From NCBI RefSeq assembly GCF_900185725.1, contig NZ_FYAU01000003.1:1-64000 (forward strand): a stretch of 64,000 bases of DNA, given 5' to 3'. The first letter of the stretch is position 1; each line of letters opens with the position of its first letter. The translations under genes were made by a program, and so were the position numbers. Source of the stretch: Stappia sp. TSB10P1A (GTDB taxonomy: Bacteria > Pseudomonadota > Alphaproteobacteria > Rhizobiales > Stappiaceae). Below are positions 20,096 through 28,681 of this stretch, piece by piece. The notes below the pieces were generated by a model. It ran no database searches. It was given only the letters and a program-made list of their open reading frames with translations, and was not told the DNA's origin.

Positions 20096-20731
20096 TCAGC
20101 CCCGCGCCGCGCCGGCCCGCGAGATCAGTTCTTCGACCTTCGGCAGGATGCCTTCGACGATGATCGCGACGCCCTTCTGCGTCGGATGGATGCCGTCCGG
20201 CAGCACGGTCTCGGCCGTGATCGGGATGCCTGCAAGGAAATTCGGATAGAGCACCGCGTCGTGGTCCGCCGCGATCTCCGCATACATCCGCTCGAAACCG
20301 GCGACATAGTCCTCGCCCATGTTGCGGGGCGCGGCGATGCCGGCCAGCAGCACCGGCAGCCCGCGCTCGGCAAGGCTCCCGACGATCCGCTCGAGATTCG
20401 CCCGCGCCGATGCCACCGGCAGGCCGCGCAGCGCGTCATTGGCGCCGAGCTCGACGATCACCGCGTCCGCCCCCTCGCCCAGCGACCAGTCGAGCCGCGA
20501 CAGCCCTCCCGCCGTGGTGTCGCCGGAAACCCCGGCATTGACCACGACGACATCGTGCCCGCGCGCCTTCAGCGCCGCCTCCAGTTGCGCCGGGAACGCC
20601 GCCTCGGGCGGAAGCTGGTAGCCGGCGGTCAGGCTGTCGCCCAGCGCGAGGATGCGCAGCGGCTCGGCCCGCGCCGGCAGCGCGGCCAGCAATCCGGCCA
20701 TGGCGAGAAAAACTGTAACGAAACGTATCAT
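20096..20731 (-). CDS. Arylesterase/acyl-CoA thioesterase I (SGNH hydrolase), exported
   Basis: A 211-aa TesA-type lipolytic enzyme. A signal peptide (about residues 1-22, ending ALPARAEP) precedes block I ALGDSLTAG (Ser33), the oxyanion Asn98 in ELGANDALRG, and the Asp179/His182 pair in PDGIHPTQKG. The ATG at 20731 is preferred because upstream starts spoil the signal peptide. It is divergent from the YbbA/YbbP-type ABC genes, the same gene neighbourhood as tesA-ybbAP in E. coli, which supports a joint role in clearing hydrophobic molecules from the envelope. Confidence 0.93.
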   Translation of the reverse strand: MIRFVTVFLAMAGLLAALPARAEPLRILALGDSLTAGYQLPPEAAFPAQLEAALKARGHDVVVVNAGVSGDTTAGGLSRLDWSLGEGADAVIVELGANDALRGLPVASARANLERIVGSLAERGLPVLLAGIAAPRNMGEDYVAGFERMYAEIAADHDAVLYPNFLAGIPITAETVLPDGIHPTQKGVAIIVEGILPKVEELISRAGAARG

Positions 20732-20846
20732 GTCGGCTGATCCTCTGGACGCTCCCCGCGTAACCTCCCATATCGCGAAAGGTTGCGTGCAGCGCGGCAT
20801 GTTGCAACGTCGACCCGATCATATGGCCCAACCATATAGGCAGAGC

Positions 20847-21563
20847 ATGACCGACCGAACAGTCCCGCCCCCCATCGTCTCCCTGTCCGGCGTTCATCTC
20901 AGCCTCGGCCGCGATGCCGCCCGGGTGCACATTCTCAAGGGCGTCGACCTCGACATCGCCGCCGGCCGCCGGGTCGGCATCATCGGCCCGTCCGGCTCCG
21001 GCAAGTCGACCCTGTTGATGGTGATGGCCGGGCTGGAGCGGGCCGACACCGGCTCGGTGGTCGTTGGCGGCTCCGAACTGACGGACCTGTCGGAGGACCA
21101 GCTCGCCCGCTTCCGCGGCCGCTCCATCGGCATCGTCTTCCAGTCCTTCCATCTCATTCCCAACATGACGGCGCTGGAAAACGTCGCCGTGCCGCTGGAG
21201 CTTGCCGGCGTGCCGCGCGCCTTCGAGGCCGCGCGCGAGGAGCTGGCCGCCGTCGGCCTTGCCGAGCGCACCGGCCATTACCCCTCGCAGATGTCCGGCG
21301 GCGAGCAGCAGCGCGTCGCCATCGCCCGCGCCCTGGTCACCCGCCCGCCGCTGCTGCTGGCCGACGAGCCGACCGGCAATCTCGACGAGACCACCGGCGC
21401 GCAGATCGTCGACCTGATGTTCTCCGCCACCCGCGAGCGCGGCATGACGCTGGTCATGGTCACCCATGATGCGGCGCTCGCCCGTCGCTGCGACGAGACC
21501 ATCCGCGTCCGCTCCGGCCATATCGAGACGCTCGAGCCCGTCGCCGCCGCTGGGGAGGACTGA
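20847..21563 (+). CDS. ABC transporter ATP-binding protein (YbbA-like)
   Basis: A 238-aa ATPase of the LolD/MacB-type (type VII) ABC family. Walker A is GPSGSGKST (47-55), the Q-loop lies in IVFQSFHLIPNM, the signature is MSGGEQQRVAIARAL (149-163) and Walker B is LLLADEPTGNLDE. The start at 20847 begins the conserved domain; ATG 20823 would add eight residues. An inverted repeat ATATGG-N5-CCATAT (20821-20837) lies just upstream. The permease gene follows after 2 nt, so the two are cotranscribed. Confidence 0.93.
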   Translation: MTDRTVPPPIVSLSGVHLSLGRDAARVHILKGVDLDIAAGRRVGIIGPSGSGKSTLLMVMAGLERADTGSVVVGGSELTDLSEDQLARFRGRSIGIVFQSFHLIPNMTALENVAVPLELAGVPRAFEAAREELAAVGLAERTGHYPSQMSGGEQQRVAIARALVTRPPLLLADEPTGNLDETTGAQIVDLMFSATRERGMTLVMVTHDAALARRCDETIRVRSGHIETLEPVAAAGED

Positions 21564-21565
21564 GC

Positions 21566-24148
21566 ATGCACGGTGTCCTGCCCACGCCGTCGCAGCGCCG
21601 CGCCCGCCCGCCCCTCGGCCTCGCCTTTCGCTTCGCCCTTCGCGAGATGCGCGGCGGGTTGCGCGGCTTTTATGTCTTCATCGCCTGCATCGCACTTGGC
21701 GTCGCCGCCATCTCCGGCGTTGCCTCCGTCTCGCGCGCGCTGGTGGAAGGCATTGCCGCCGAAGGCACCTCGATCCTCGGCGGCGACCTGTCGGCCCGCC
21801 TGATCCACCGCACCGCCGAGCCGGACGAGCTTGCCTGGCTGGAAAGCCTCGGCGACCTCTCGCGCGTCGCCACCTTGCGCGGCATGGCGCGGGCGCCGGA
21901 CAGCGGCGAGCAGACCCTGGTCGAGCTCAAGGCCGTCGACGGCGCCTATCCGCTCTATGGTGAGCTGCGCCTTGCCGGCGGCGGCGATCTTGCCGGCGCG
22001 CTCGCGCCGCGCGACGGCGTGCATGGCGTCGTCGTCGAGCCGGAGCTGCTGGTCCGCCTCGGCCTCGAGCGGGGCGACACGATCACCCTCGGCCGCGCCA
22101 GCCTGCGCATCGCCGACACGCTCGCCGCCGAGCCCGACCGGCTCAGCGACGGCATCAATTTCGGCCCCCGGATGATCGCCTCGGACGCTGCGCTGGAGGA
22201 GACCGGCCTCGTCCAGCCCGGCAGCCTGGTGCGCTGGCTCTACCGGGTGCGCCTGCCCGCCGGCACCTCCTCCGCGGCGGTCGAGGCGCTGGCCGAGGAG
22301 GCCAACCGGCGCTTCCCGCTCGCCGGCTGGCGGGTGCAGTCGCGCGCCGAGGCCGCCCCCGGCCTGCAGCGCAACATCACCCGCCTTGCCCAGTTCCTCA
22401 CCCTTGTCGGCCTCACCGCGCTGGTCGTCGGCGGCGTCGGCGTCGCCAATGCGGTGCGCTCCTATCTCGATGCCAAGCGGCCGGTGATCGCCACCTTCCG
22501 CTGCCTCGGCGCCGATGGCGACTTCGTCTTCCGCGTCTATCTGATCCAGATCCTCTGCCTCGCCGGCCTCGGCATCGCCGCCGGCCTCGTCCTCGGCGCG
22601 CTGATCCCCTTCGTTGCCGCCGGCTTCATCGCCGCCGTGCTGCCGATCAAGGCGATCGCCTCGGTCTATCCGGCCGAGCTCGGCCTCGGCGTGCTCTATG
22701 GCGGGCTCACTGCGCTTGCCTTCGCGCTGTGGCCGCTCGGCCGCGCCCATGACGTGCCGCCGAGCCTGCTGTTCCGCGACGATGCCTCCGCCACCCGCGC
22801 CTGGCCGCGCAAGCGCTACCTCGCGGCGACCGCCGCCGCCGTGCTGGTGCTCGCCGGCCTTGCCGTCGCCCTGTCCGGCGACCTGCGCATCTCGCTCACC
22901 TATGTCGGCGCCACGGCGGTGGTCTTCGTACTGCTGACGCTGATCGCCCGCGGCATCATGGCCGGTGCCCGCCGCCTGCCGCATCCGCGCGGCGCCGAAT
23001 TGCGCCTGGCGCTTGCCAACATCCACCGGCCCGGCGCGCTGACCCCCTCCGTCGTGCTCTCGCTCGGCCTCGGCCTGTCGCTGCTGGTCGCCCTGGCCTT
23101 GATCGACGGCAACCTGCGCCGCGAGCTCGGCACCACCGTCACCGCCAATGCCCCGAGCTTCTTCTTCCTCGACGTGCAGCAGTCGGAGCGCGAGGCCTTC
23201 GACGCCCTGCTCGCCCGCGAGGCGCCGGGCGCCACCATCGACGGCGCGCCGATGCTGCGCGGCCGCATCGCCGCGGTCAACGGCGTGCCGAGCGAGGAGG
23301 TCGCAGTGCCCGAGGGCGGCCGCTGGGTGCTCAACGGCGATCGCGGCGTCACCTATGCCGGCGAGCGGCCGGCGAACGCGGAGCTGACGGAGGGCACCTG
23401 GTGGGCGCCCGACCATGACGGCACGCCGCTCGTCTCCTTCGAGGCCGGCGCCGGCGCCGGGCTCGGCCTGAAGATCGGCGACACGATCACCGTCAACGTA
23501 CTCGGCCGCGAGATCACCGCCGAGATCGCCAATTTCCGAAGGGTCGAGTGGGAATCGCTCGCCATCAACTTCGTCATGGTGTTCTCGCCCAACACCTTCG
23601 CAGGCGCGCCGCACACCCATCTGCGCACCCTCGCCTATGCCGACGGCGGCGGCGAGGCCCGCGAGTTGGCCCTGCTCAAGACCCTGTCGCAGGCGTTCCC
23701 GACCGTCACCGCCGTGCGCGTCAAGGACGCCATCCAGCAGGTCAACAGCCTCGTGGAACAGCTCGCGGTGGCGATCCGCGCCGCCGCCTCGATCACCCTC
23801 ATCGCCTCCGTGCTGGTGCTGGGCGGGGCGCTCGCCGCCGGTCACCGGCACCGGGTCTACGACGCGGTGATCCTCAAGACGCTGGGCGCAACCCGCGGCC
23901 GGCTGATCGCCAGCTTCTCGCTGGAATACGCCATTCTCGGCCTCGTCACCGCCGCGTTTGCGGTGATCGCCGGGGCGCTCGCCGCCTCCTTCGTGCTGGT
24001 GGAGATCATGAATGCGGGCTTCGCCTTCCTGCCCGTGACCGCCTTCGGCGCCGCGCTTGCCGCCCTCGTGCTCACCGTCGGCTTCGGCCTCGTGGGCACC
24101 TGGCAGGTGTTGGGGCGCAAGCCGGCGCCGGTGCTGCGCAACCTTTAG
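21566..24148 (+). CDS. FtsX-like ABC transporter permease (YbbP-like)
   Basis: An 860-aa inner-membrane permease of the FtsX/MacB superfamily, larger than LolC/E. A first membrane helix lies around residues 33-55, followed by a long periplasmic domain, a helix group starting LTLVGLTALVVGGVGVANAV, a second periplasmic domain (about 530-700), and a C-terminal helix set (ASITLIASVLVLGGALAAGH). The duplicated architecture matches E. coli YbbP. With the upstream ATPase it should form a mechanotransmission or substrate-extrusion pump acting with the divergent SGNH esterase. Confidence 0.92.
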   Translation: MHGVLPTPSQRRARPPLGLAFRFALREMRGGLRGFYVFIACIALGVAAISGVASVSRALVEGIAAEGTSILGGDLSARLIHRTAEPDELAWLESLGDLSRVATLRGMARAPDSGEQTLVELKAVDGAYPLYGELRLAGGGDLAGALAPRDGVHGVVVEPELLVRLGLERGDTITLGRASLRIADTLAAEPDRLSDGINFGPRMIASDAALEETGLVQPGSLVRWLYRVRLPAGTSSAAVEALAEEANRRFPLAGWRVQSRAEAAPGLQRNITRLAQFLTLVGLTALVVGGVGVANAVRSYLDAKRPVIATFRCLGADGDFVFRVYLIQILCLAGLGIAAGLVLGALIPFVAAGFIAAVLPIKAIASVYPAELGLGVLYGGLTALAFALWPLGRAHDVPPSLLFRDDASATRAWPRKRYLAATAAAVLVLAGLAVALSGDLRISLTYVGATAVVFVLLTLIARGIMAGARRLPHPRGAELRLALANIHRPGALTPSVVLSLGLGLSLLVALALIDGNLRRELGTTVTANAPSFFFLDVQQSEREAFDALLAREAPGATIDGAPMLRGRIAAVNGVPSEEVAVPEGGRWVLNGDRGVTYAGERPANAELTEGTWWAPDHDGTPLVSFEAGAGAGLGLKIGDTITVNVLGREITAEIANFRRVEWESLAINFVMVFSPNTFAGAPHTHLRTLAYADGGGEARELALLKTLSQAFPTVTAVRVKDAIQQVNSLVEQLAVAIRAAASITLIASVLVLGGALAAGHRHRVYDAVILKTLGATRGRLIASFSLEYAILGLVTAAFAVIAGALAASFVLVEIMNAGFAFLPVTAFGAALAALVLTVGFGLVGTWQVLGRKPAPVLRNL

Positions 24149-24179
24149 CCGGCGCCGGACCGCGCCTGCGCGGCGGGTA

Positions 24180-24403
24180 ACCCTCTGCCGGAAAATGACA
24201 GAACGGTAATGTCGGCCGGGCCGATTATGCCTTGTGGGGACGGCGGCTTGTGCCCATATTCGGGGGGACGTGCGTGCGAGCGGCGCGAACAGCGGCGCTT
24301 GCATGACTTCACGAGGTTGCGCAAAGGGGCCGCGAGGCGTCCGGCGCGGCCGGGGGACCGCCCTCAAAAAGGGCAACCGTTTCAACGGATAGAGAGGATT
24401 TCG
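24180..24403 (+). ncRNA. Candidate ybhL-type leader RNA upstream of the BI-1 gene
   Basis: The 255-bp region before the Bax-inhibitor-1 gene has no gene. A cis-regulatory RNA called the ybhL motif is known in alphaproteobacteria upstream of YbhL/BI-1 family genes, and this gene belongs to that family. A small hairpin GCCCT-CAAAA-AGGGC (24360-24374) sits 30 nt before the start codon, and the GC-rich part 24240-24350 can fold further. I could not align it to the published consensus, so boundaries are approximate. Confidence 0.35.
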
Positions 24404-25165
24404 ATGTCGACCTTCGACCGCAATTCCAACACGAGGTACGCTGCGGCCGGCGCACACGCACAGGCCGGCGTCTATGATGAGGGCCTGCGCGCCTACATGC
24501 TGGGCGTCTACAACTACATGGCCCTCGGCCTCGCCATCACCGGCCTTGCCGCGCTGGCGACCGTGTATTTCGCCATCGACCAGACCGCCGGCGGCATGGC
24601 GCTGACCCCGTTCGGCCAGGCGATCTATCTCAGCCCGCTGAAGTGGGTGGTGATGCTCGCGCCGCTGGCCATGGTGTTCTTCCTCAGCTTCCGCATCCAG
24701 TCGATGAGCGCCTCCACCGCTCAGACGACCTTCTGGATCTACGCGGCGGCGATGGGCCTGTCGCTGTCGACGATCTTCCTCGTCTACACGGGCGGCTCGA
24801 TCGCGCGGGTGTTCTTCATCACCGCCGCCTCCTTCGGCGCGCTGAGCCTTTACGGCTACACCACGAAGAAGGACCTGTCCGGCTGGGGCTCGTTCCTGTT
24901 CATGGGCCTGATCGGCATCATCATCGCCTCGCTGGTCAACATCTTCCTGGCCTCCTCGGCGCTGCAGTTCGCCGTGTCGGTGATCGGCGTGCTGGTCTTC
25001 GCGGGTCTCACCGCCTACGACACCCAGCAGATCAAGGAAATGTACTACGCGGGCGACGGCTCCGAGGTTGCCAAGAAGAAGTCGATCATGGGTGCCCTGC
25101 GCCTGTATCTGGACTTCATCAACCTGTTCCTGATGCTGCTGCAACTGTTCGGCAACCGCGAATAA
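24404..25165 (+). CDS. Bax inhibitor-1/YccA (YbhL) family membrane protein
   Basis: A 253-aa polytopic inner-membrane protein with about seven helices, e.g. YMALGLAITGLAALATVYFA and SVIGVLVFAGLTAYDTQQIK. The family signature AYDTQQIKEMYYAGDG near the C-terminus and the final helix YLDFINLFLMLLQLFGNR are characteristic. Members are proposed calcium-leak channels or proteolysis modulators. AGAGAGGA precedes the ATG at 24404. It is monocistronic, with a long leader and a strong terminator. Confidence 0.93.
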   Translation: MSTFDRNSNTRYAAAGAHAQAGVYDEGLRAYMLGVYNYMALGLAITGLAALATVYFAIDQTAGGMALTPFGQAIYLSPLKWVVMLAPLAMVFFLSFRIQSMSASTAQTTFWIYAAAMGLSLSTIFLVYTGGSIARVFFITAASFGALSLYGYTTKKDLSGWGSFLFMGLIGIIIASLVNIFLASSALQFAVSVIGVLVFAGLTAYDTQQIKEMYYAGDGSEVAKKKSIMGALRLYLDFINLFLMLLQLFGNRE

Positions 25166-25195
25166 TCGCGCATCCTCAGGCACAAGCGGACATCG

Positions 25196-25227
25196 ACGGG
25201 CGCGGCGAAAGCCGCGCCCGTTTCGTT
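25196..25227 (+). terminator. Terminator of the BI-1 gene
   Basis: A perfect 11-bp stem ACGGGCGCGGC / GCCGCGCCCGT (25196-25206 and 25211-25221) closes a GAAA tetraloop and is followed by TTTCGTTT. It lies 30 nt after the stop codon. Confidence 0.9.
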
Positions 25228-25257
25228 TGCGAGGGCGTCGGCAACGTCGTTTGCCCA

Positions 25258-25341
25258 GTGCCGAGCGAGTGCCGGGCGAGTGCCGGGCGGGTGCCGGACG
25301 GGTGCCGGGCGGGTGCCGGGCGGGTGCCGGGCGAAAGCCGG
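25258..25341. repeat. 11-bp minisatellite before the subtilase gene
   Basis: Seven contiguous 11-bp units of the form GTGCCGGGCGG (variants GTGCCGAGCGA, GTGCCGGGCGA, GTGCCGGACGG) run 25258-25334, followed by a degraded unit. Nothing else is recognisable in 25228-25504, which must contain the protease promoter. Confidence 0.92.
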
Positions 25342-25504
25342 TGGCGGTTTGCAGAGCGTCCGCCGCCGCCGCCACTGCGTCCATTTCTTCGGCTTCCTCT
25401 CGGAATCCTTCGCCTTTTCGCGCCGAACCGGATTGACGCGGCGCGGCGCGGCGGGGTTATCTGAAGTCATTCATCTTCCCCCCAGTTCAGGTCGAACGGA
25501 TCCA

Positions 25505-27568
25505 ATGTCGAGCGTTACCAGAAGACTTGCCGGCACCCGCCGTGCCGCCATCTCCCGCCTGCCGCTGTTCTCCCTTGCCCTGTGCCTCGCCGTCCCGGCC
25601 GCGCAGGCCGACGAGTACGACGCCCAGTGGGGCCTGATCATGACCGGCGCGCGCATCGCCCATGAGCGCGGCTATATCGGCCGCGGCGTCAATGTCGGCG
25701 TGGTCGATTCCGGCATCATCTCCGGCCATCCGGATCTCGAAGGCAATCTCAGCGGCCTGTCGATCAACGGCTACACCCTGGCGCCGACGACCACGGACGG
25801 CGAAGGCCACGGCACCCATGTCGCCGGCACCATCGCCGCGCTCGCCAATGGCGAGGGCATGATGGGCGTCGCGCCGGGCGCGCGGGTCACCTCGCTGCAG
25901 ATCGCCAGGGACGACGGCAGCATCGACGCCGCGCTGCTCGACAGCGCCGTCGCCGCCGTCATCGGCTACGGCCTCGACAACGGCATCGAGTTCTTCAACA
26001 ACTCGTGGGGCAGCGACGGGATGATGCCGGCCGACGGACCCGCCCTCGAGGGCGTACGGTCGCATTTCGAGAACGACAATCCGCTGATGCTCGCCGCCTT
26101 CCGCCGCGCCGCCGCCGAAGGCGCGGTGATGGTCTTCGCCAACGGCAATGACGGCCTGCCCGGCGCGGCCTATGAGCCGGCCCTGCCCCACCTCTTCCCC
26201 GAGCTGCGGGCGAACTGGCTGGCGGTCGCCGCCGTCGGCCGCGACGGCACTCTCGCCAACTACTCCAACCGCTGCGGCGTCGCCATGGCCTGGTGCCTGT
26301 CCGCGCCCGGCGGCGGCGACGACCAGGATGCCGACGGCATCTACTCGACCTCCAACACCGGCGGCTATGTCCGCTTGTCCGGCACCTCGATGGCGGCGCC
26401 CCATGTCACCGGCGCGCTGGCGATCGCCCGCGAGATGTTCCCCAACGCCTCCGCCTCCGACCTGGCGCAACTGGTGCTGGCGACCGCCCGCGACGTCGGC
26501 GAAGCCGGCATCGATGCCGAATATGGCTGGGGCCTGCTCGACCTTGACAACCTGACCTCGACCCGCAACGGCGCCACCGCCTCGGTGTTCACCCAGTCGC
26601 AGATGGCGCAGGCCGCGACCATGTCGCAGATCGCCGGCACCATCGCCGACCTTGCCGCCGCGCATGGCTCCGGCAAGGCGACCCCGGGCACGGTCAGCGT
26701 CTCCACCCATGGCGGCGCGCCGACGGCCGATGCCGGCTACCGGCTGTGGGGCTCCATGCTCGGCAGCTACTCCAGCATCTCCTCCCACGGCGCCACCCCC
26801 GGCAGCATCAGCCGCACCGGCGGCATGCTCTCCGGTATCGACGTCACCCTCGGCAATGGCATCGGCGGCGGTTTCGGTGTCGGCTTCACCTCCGGCAACA
26901 GCCAGGGCGGCGGCAACACCGCCCGCGCCAATGCGCTGCATGCGGTCGCCTATGGCAGCTATTCGGCCGGCGGCTTCTTCGCCGACGCGGCCGGCGGCCT
27001 CAGCCGCTTCGACTCGCGCCGCACCCGCAACTCGATCGCCGGCGCCGGCGGTGCCGTGCCCTTCACCGGCTCCAGCAAGTCGGTCGATATCGGCGCCTGG
27101 TCGAATGCCCGCATCGGCATGACCTTCGCGACCGTCGGCACCACCATCCAGCCCTACCTGCAGACCCGCCTCGTGCATCAGTGGCTGGGCGCGTCGAACG
27201 AGACCGGGGCCGGCGTCTTCGCCCTCTCGGCACCGTCGGCGAACCGCAGCCAGTTCGATGCCGGCGCCGGTGTGCGCGTTGCCGCGCCCGCCCTGCCGCT
27301 CGGTGCGGCGGCGACGCTGACGCCGGTGGTCGATGTCGCCTATGCCCGCGCCCTCGGCTCGCTCGGCGACACCCGCACCGCCACCATGCTCGGCGCGCCG
27401 GTCACCGCCACCGGCACCCGTGTCGGCCGCGACATCGCCCGCCTGTCGGCCGGCCTGCAGGTCGACGCGATGGAGGGCCGCCTGTCCGGCGCCCTCACCT
27501 ATTCGGGCGAGTACCGGGCCCGCGCCCGCTCGCACGCTTTGGCCGCGCGCATGGGCTACAAGTTCTGA
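25505..27568 (+). CDS. Autotransporter subtilisin-like serine protease (S8)
   Basis: A 687-aa type Va secreted protease. The signal peptide ends near Ala36 (LAVPAAQADE). The S8 domain (about 40-390) has the triad Asp68 (GVVDSG), His102 (GEGHGTHVAG) and Ser295 (GTSMAAPH), with oxyanion Asn213. A linker (about 400-450) leads to a C-terminal beta-barrel of about 240 residues, beginning near YRLWGSMLGSYSSIS and ending in the outer-membrane signature GYKF. The passenger is short for this class. The upstream frame through the minisatellite is not used, since only 25505 gives a signal peptide. The protease is expected on the cell surface or released. Confidence 0.92.
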   Translation: MSSVTRRLAGTRRAAISRLPLFSLALCLAVPAAQADEYDAQWGLIMTGARIAHERGYIGRGVNVGVVDSGIISGHPDLEGNLSGLSINGYTLAPTTTDGEGHGTHVAGTIAALANGEGMMGVAPGARVTSLQIARDDGSIDAALLDSAVAAVIGYGLDNGIEFFNNSWGSDGMMPADGPALEGVRSHFENDNPLMLAAFRRAAAEGAVMVFANGNDGLPGAAYEPALPHLFPELRANWLAVAAVGRDGTLANYSNRCGVAMAWCLSAPGGGDDQDADGIYSTSNTGGYVRLSGTSMAAPHVTGALAIAREMFPNASASDLAQLVLATARDVGEAGIDAEYGWGLLDLDNLTSTRNGATASVFTQSQMAQAATMSQIAGTIADLAAAHGSGKATPGTVSVSTHGGAPTADAGYRLWGSMLGSYSSISSHGATPGSISRTGGMLSGIDVTLGNGIGGGFGVGFTSGNSQGGGNTARANALHAVAYGSYSAGGFFADAAGGLSRFDSRRTRNSIAGAGGAVPFTGSSKSVDIGAWSNARIGMTFATVGTTIQPYLQTRLVHQWLGASNETGAGVFALSAPSANRSQFDAGAGVRVAAPALPLGAAATLTPVVDVAYARALGSLGDTRTATMLGAPVTATGTRVGRDIARLSAGLQVDAMEGRLSGALTYSGEYRARARSHALAARMGYKF

Positions 27569-27622
27569 CGAGCCCTGCGGGGCTCCCGGTTCCGTGCCTG
27601 CATTCCCGCGGCACTGCCTTGC

Positions 27623-27734
27623 GGAGGTCGGCCTGCCCGACCTCCGCTTTTTAAATCATAGGGGGGGTCGGCCTGCCCGGCCTCCGCTTTTTCCTGATAG
27701 ATAGGGGTCGGCTCGCCCGGTCTCCGCTTTTGCG
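27623..27734 (+). terminator. Three tandem terminator copies after the subtilase gene
   Basis: The first copy (27623-27652) is a textbook terminator: GGAGGTCGG / CCGACCTCC around CCTGC, then GCTTTTT. Two diverged copies follow at about 27663-27692 and 27704-27730, each ending CTCCGCTTTT. Stem mismatches increase from copy to copy (GT wobble and lost pairs). The array separates the protease gene from the convergent DUF2794 gene. Confidence 0.85.
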
Positions 27735-27765
27735 CCGGGCGGCGAGCAGCCCCTGCCTTGCGGCC

Positions 27766-28158
27766 TCACACGAGGCTCAGATGGCGCTTCTTCTCGAAGA
27801 CCTTGAGCACCTGGGCGAGATCGCCGCCGCGTTTGAGGATCACCCCGCCGGTGCCGACCACCGCATAGGCGCCCTGGCGCCGGGCATTGCGCGGCACTTT
27901 CTCGATGCGGAACAGCGGCATTTCGGAGCTGCGGCGGAACACGGAAAACACCGCCCGGTCCTTCAGATGGTCGATGGCATAGTCGCGCCACTCGCCGGAG
28001 GCCACCCGGTGGCCATAGACCCGCAGGATCAGGTCGAGTTCCCGGCGGTGAAAGGTGACCAGCGCCGGGGGGCTGGCCGTCCCTTGCGCAGGGGCGAAGC
28101 CGGAGATTGCCTCCAGGTCCGCCCCGAACCGGGATGCCTCTTCTTCGAACTCGCTCAT
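27766..28158 (-). CDS. DUF2794 family protein
   Basis: A 130-aa protein of the alphaproteobacteria-restricted DUF2794 family, function unknown. Conserved stretches are VTFHRRELDLILRVYGHRVA, EWRDYAIDHLKDRAVFSVFR and LFRIEKVPRNARRQGAYAVV. It is soluble and has no catalytic motif that I can identify. It is convergent with the subtilase gene across the terminator array and is preceded by a 523-bp gene-free region. Confidence 0.88.
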   Translation of the reverse strand: MSEFEEEASRFGADLEAISGFAPAQGTASPPALVTFHRRELDLILRVYGHRVASGEWRDYAIDHLKDRAVFSVFRRSSEMPLFRIEKVPRNARRQGAYAVVGTGGVILKRGGDLAQVLKVFEKKRHLSLV

Positions 28159-28546
28159 CGCGCCTCCCGCCTGGCTCGGGGTCCCGTCCTCGATGCGTCA
28201 TCGATCCGTCATGATGAGCCCCTGCTTCCGCCTTTGGCAAGTCCCGGGCAGCGAGGGCCGGGCGCCGCGCTTCGCCCGCTGGCGCCCCGGCCAGACCGCC
28301 CCTCCGGCAAACCCTTGGAAAAAATCACTATTTCAGGCGGCTCCGGCGCGGCCCCAGGAGTTTTTTACCCCCCTGTCGATTTCATAGTTTCGCCCCATTG
28401 CAGCCCATACGGCGCCATCTTGGCCGGCGAAATTGGCATCGTTGCATGAGGGACTGACGACAAGGCTTCGGTACGCAACAGCCCCCCAGCCCCCCGGGGT
28501 TTTGTCTCAGGCGTTCCCCGGCCCGCAAGGGCCGAACTGCAACCGG
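28159..28546. other. Gene-free region upstream of the orphan terminator
   Basis: No protein gene is supported here. The region contains an ATTTTTT-like stretch near 28372, short inverted repeats such as GTTGC (28440) with GCAAC (28474) and the tetraloop hairpin GGCCC-GCAA-GGGCC (about 28519-28532). It must also hold the DUF2794 promoter. Part of it may belong to the candidate small RNA listed separately. Confidence 0.5.
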
Positions 28547-28573
28547 AAGGGCCGGCTCAGCGCCGGCCCTTTT
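28438..28573 (+). ncRNA. Candidate small RNA or attenuated leader
   Basis: A strong intrinsic terminator (28547-28573) stands with no protein gene upstream on the plus strand. The preceding 100 nt can form a long hairpin pairing GTTGC with GCAAC and a GGCCC-GCAA-GGGCC hairpin. The product could be an independent sRNA or a prematurely ended leader of the GNAT gene 108 nt further on. No known family (SRP RNA, tmRNA, 6S) was recognised, and no good promoter was seen. Confidence 0.25.
28547..28573 (+). terminator. Orphan rho-independent terminator
   Basis: A perfect 10-bp stem AAGGGCCGGC / GCCGGCCCTT (28547-28556 and 28562-28571) with loop TCAGC runs into TTTT. It has no coding gene upstream on the plus strand within 1 kb except the already terminated subtilase gene. 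Confidence 0.8.
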
Positions 28574-28681
28574 CCGTTTCTCCCCCCCGCTCTTCCGCGT
28601 TTTCCGGCTCTCCCGTCCCGCCGGGCGCGGCGCTGCGCGCAACGGCTTTTGTCGGCCGGCGAAGGGCGCTATCATGTCTCC

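Noticed and set aside
21278-25384. Open frame of about 1370 codons antisense to the ABC permease and BI-1 genes
   Set aside because: His/Arg/Gly/Gln-rich shadow of real genes on the plus strand; long antisense frames are expected at this GC content.
28438-28573. Identification of the orphan-terminator region as SRP RNA, tmRNA or 6S RNA
   Set aside because: The SRP tetraloop region (GGAAGCAG-type), tmRNA tag frame and 6S bubble pattern were not recognisable, so only a generic candidate RNA is reported.
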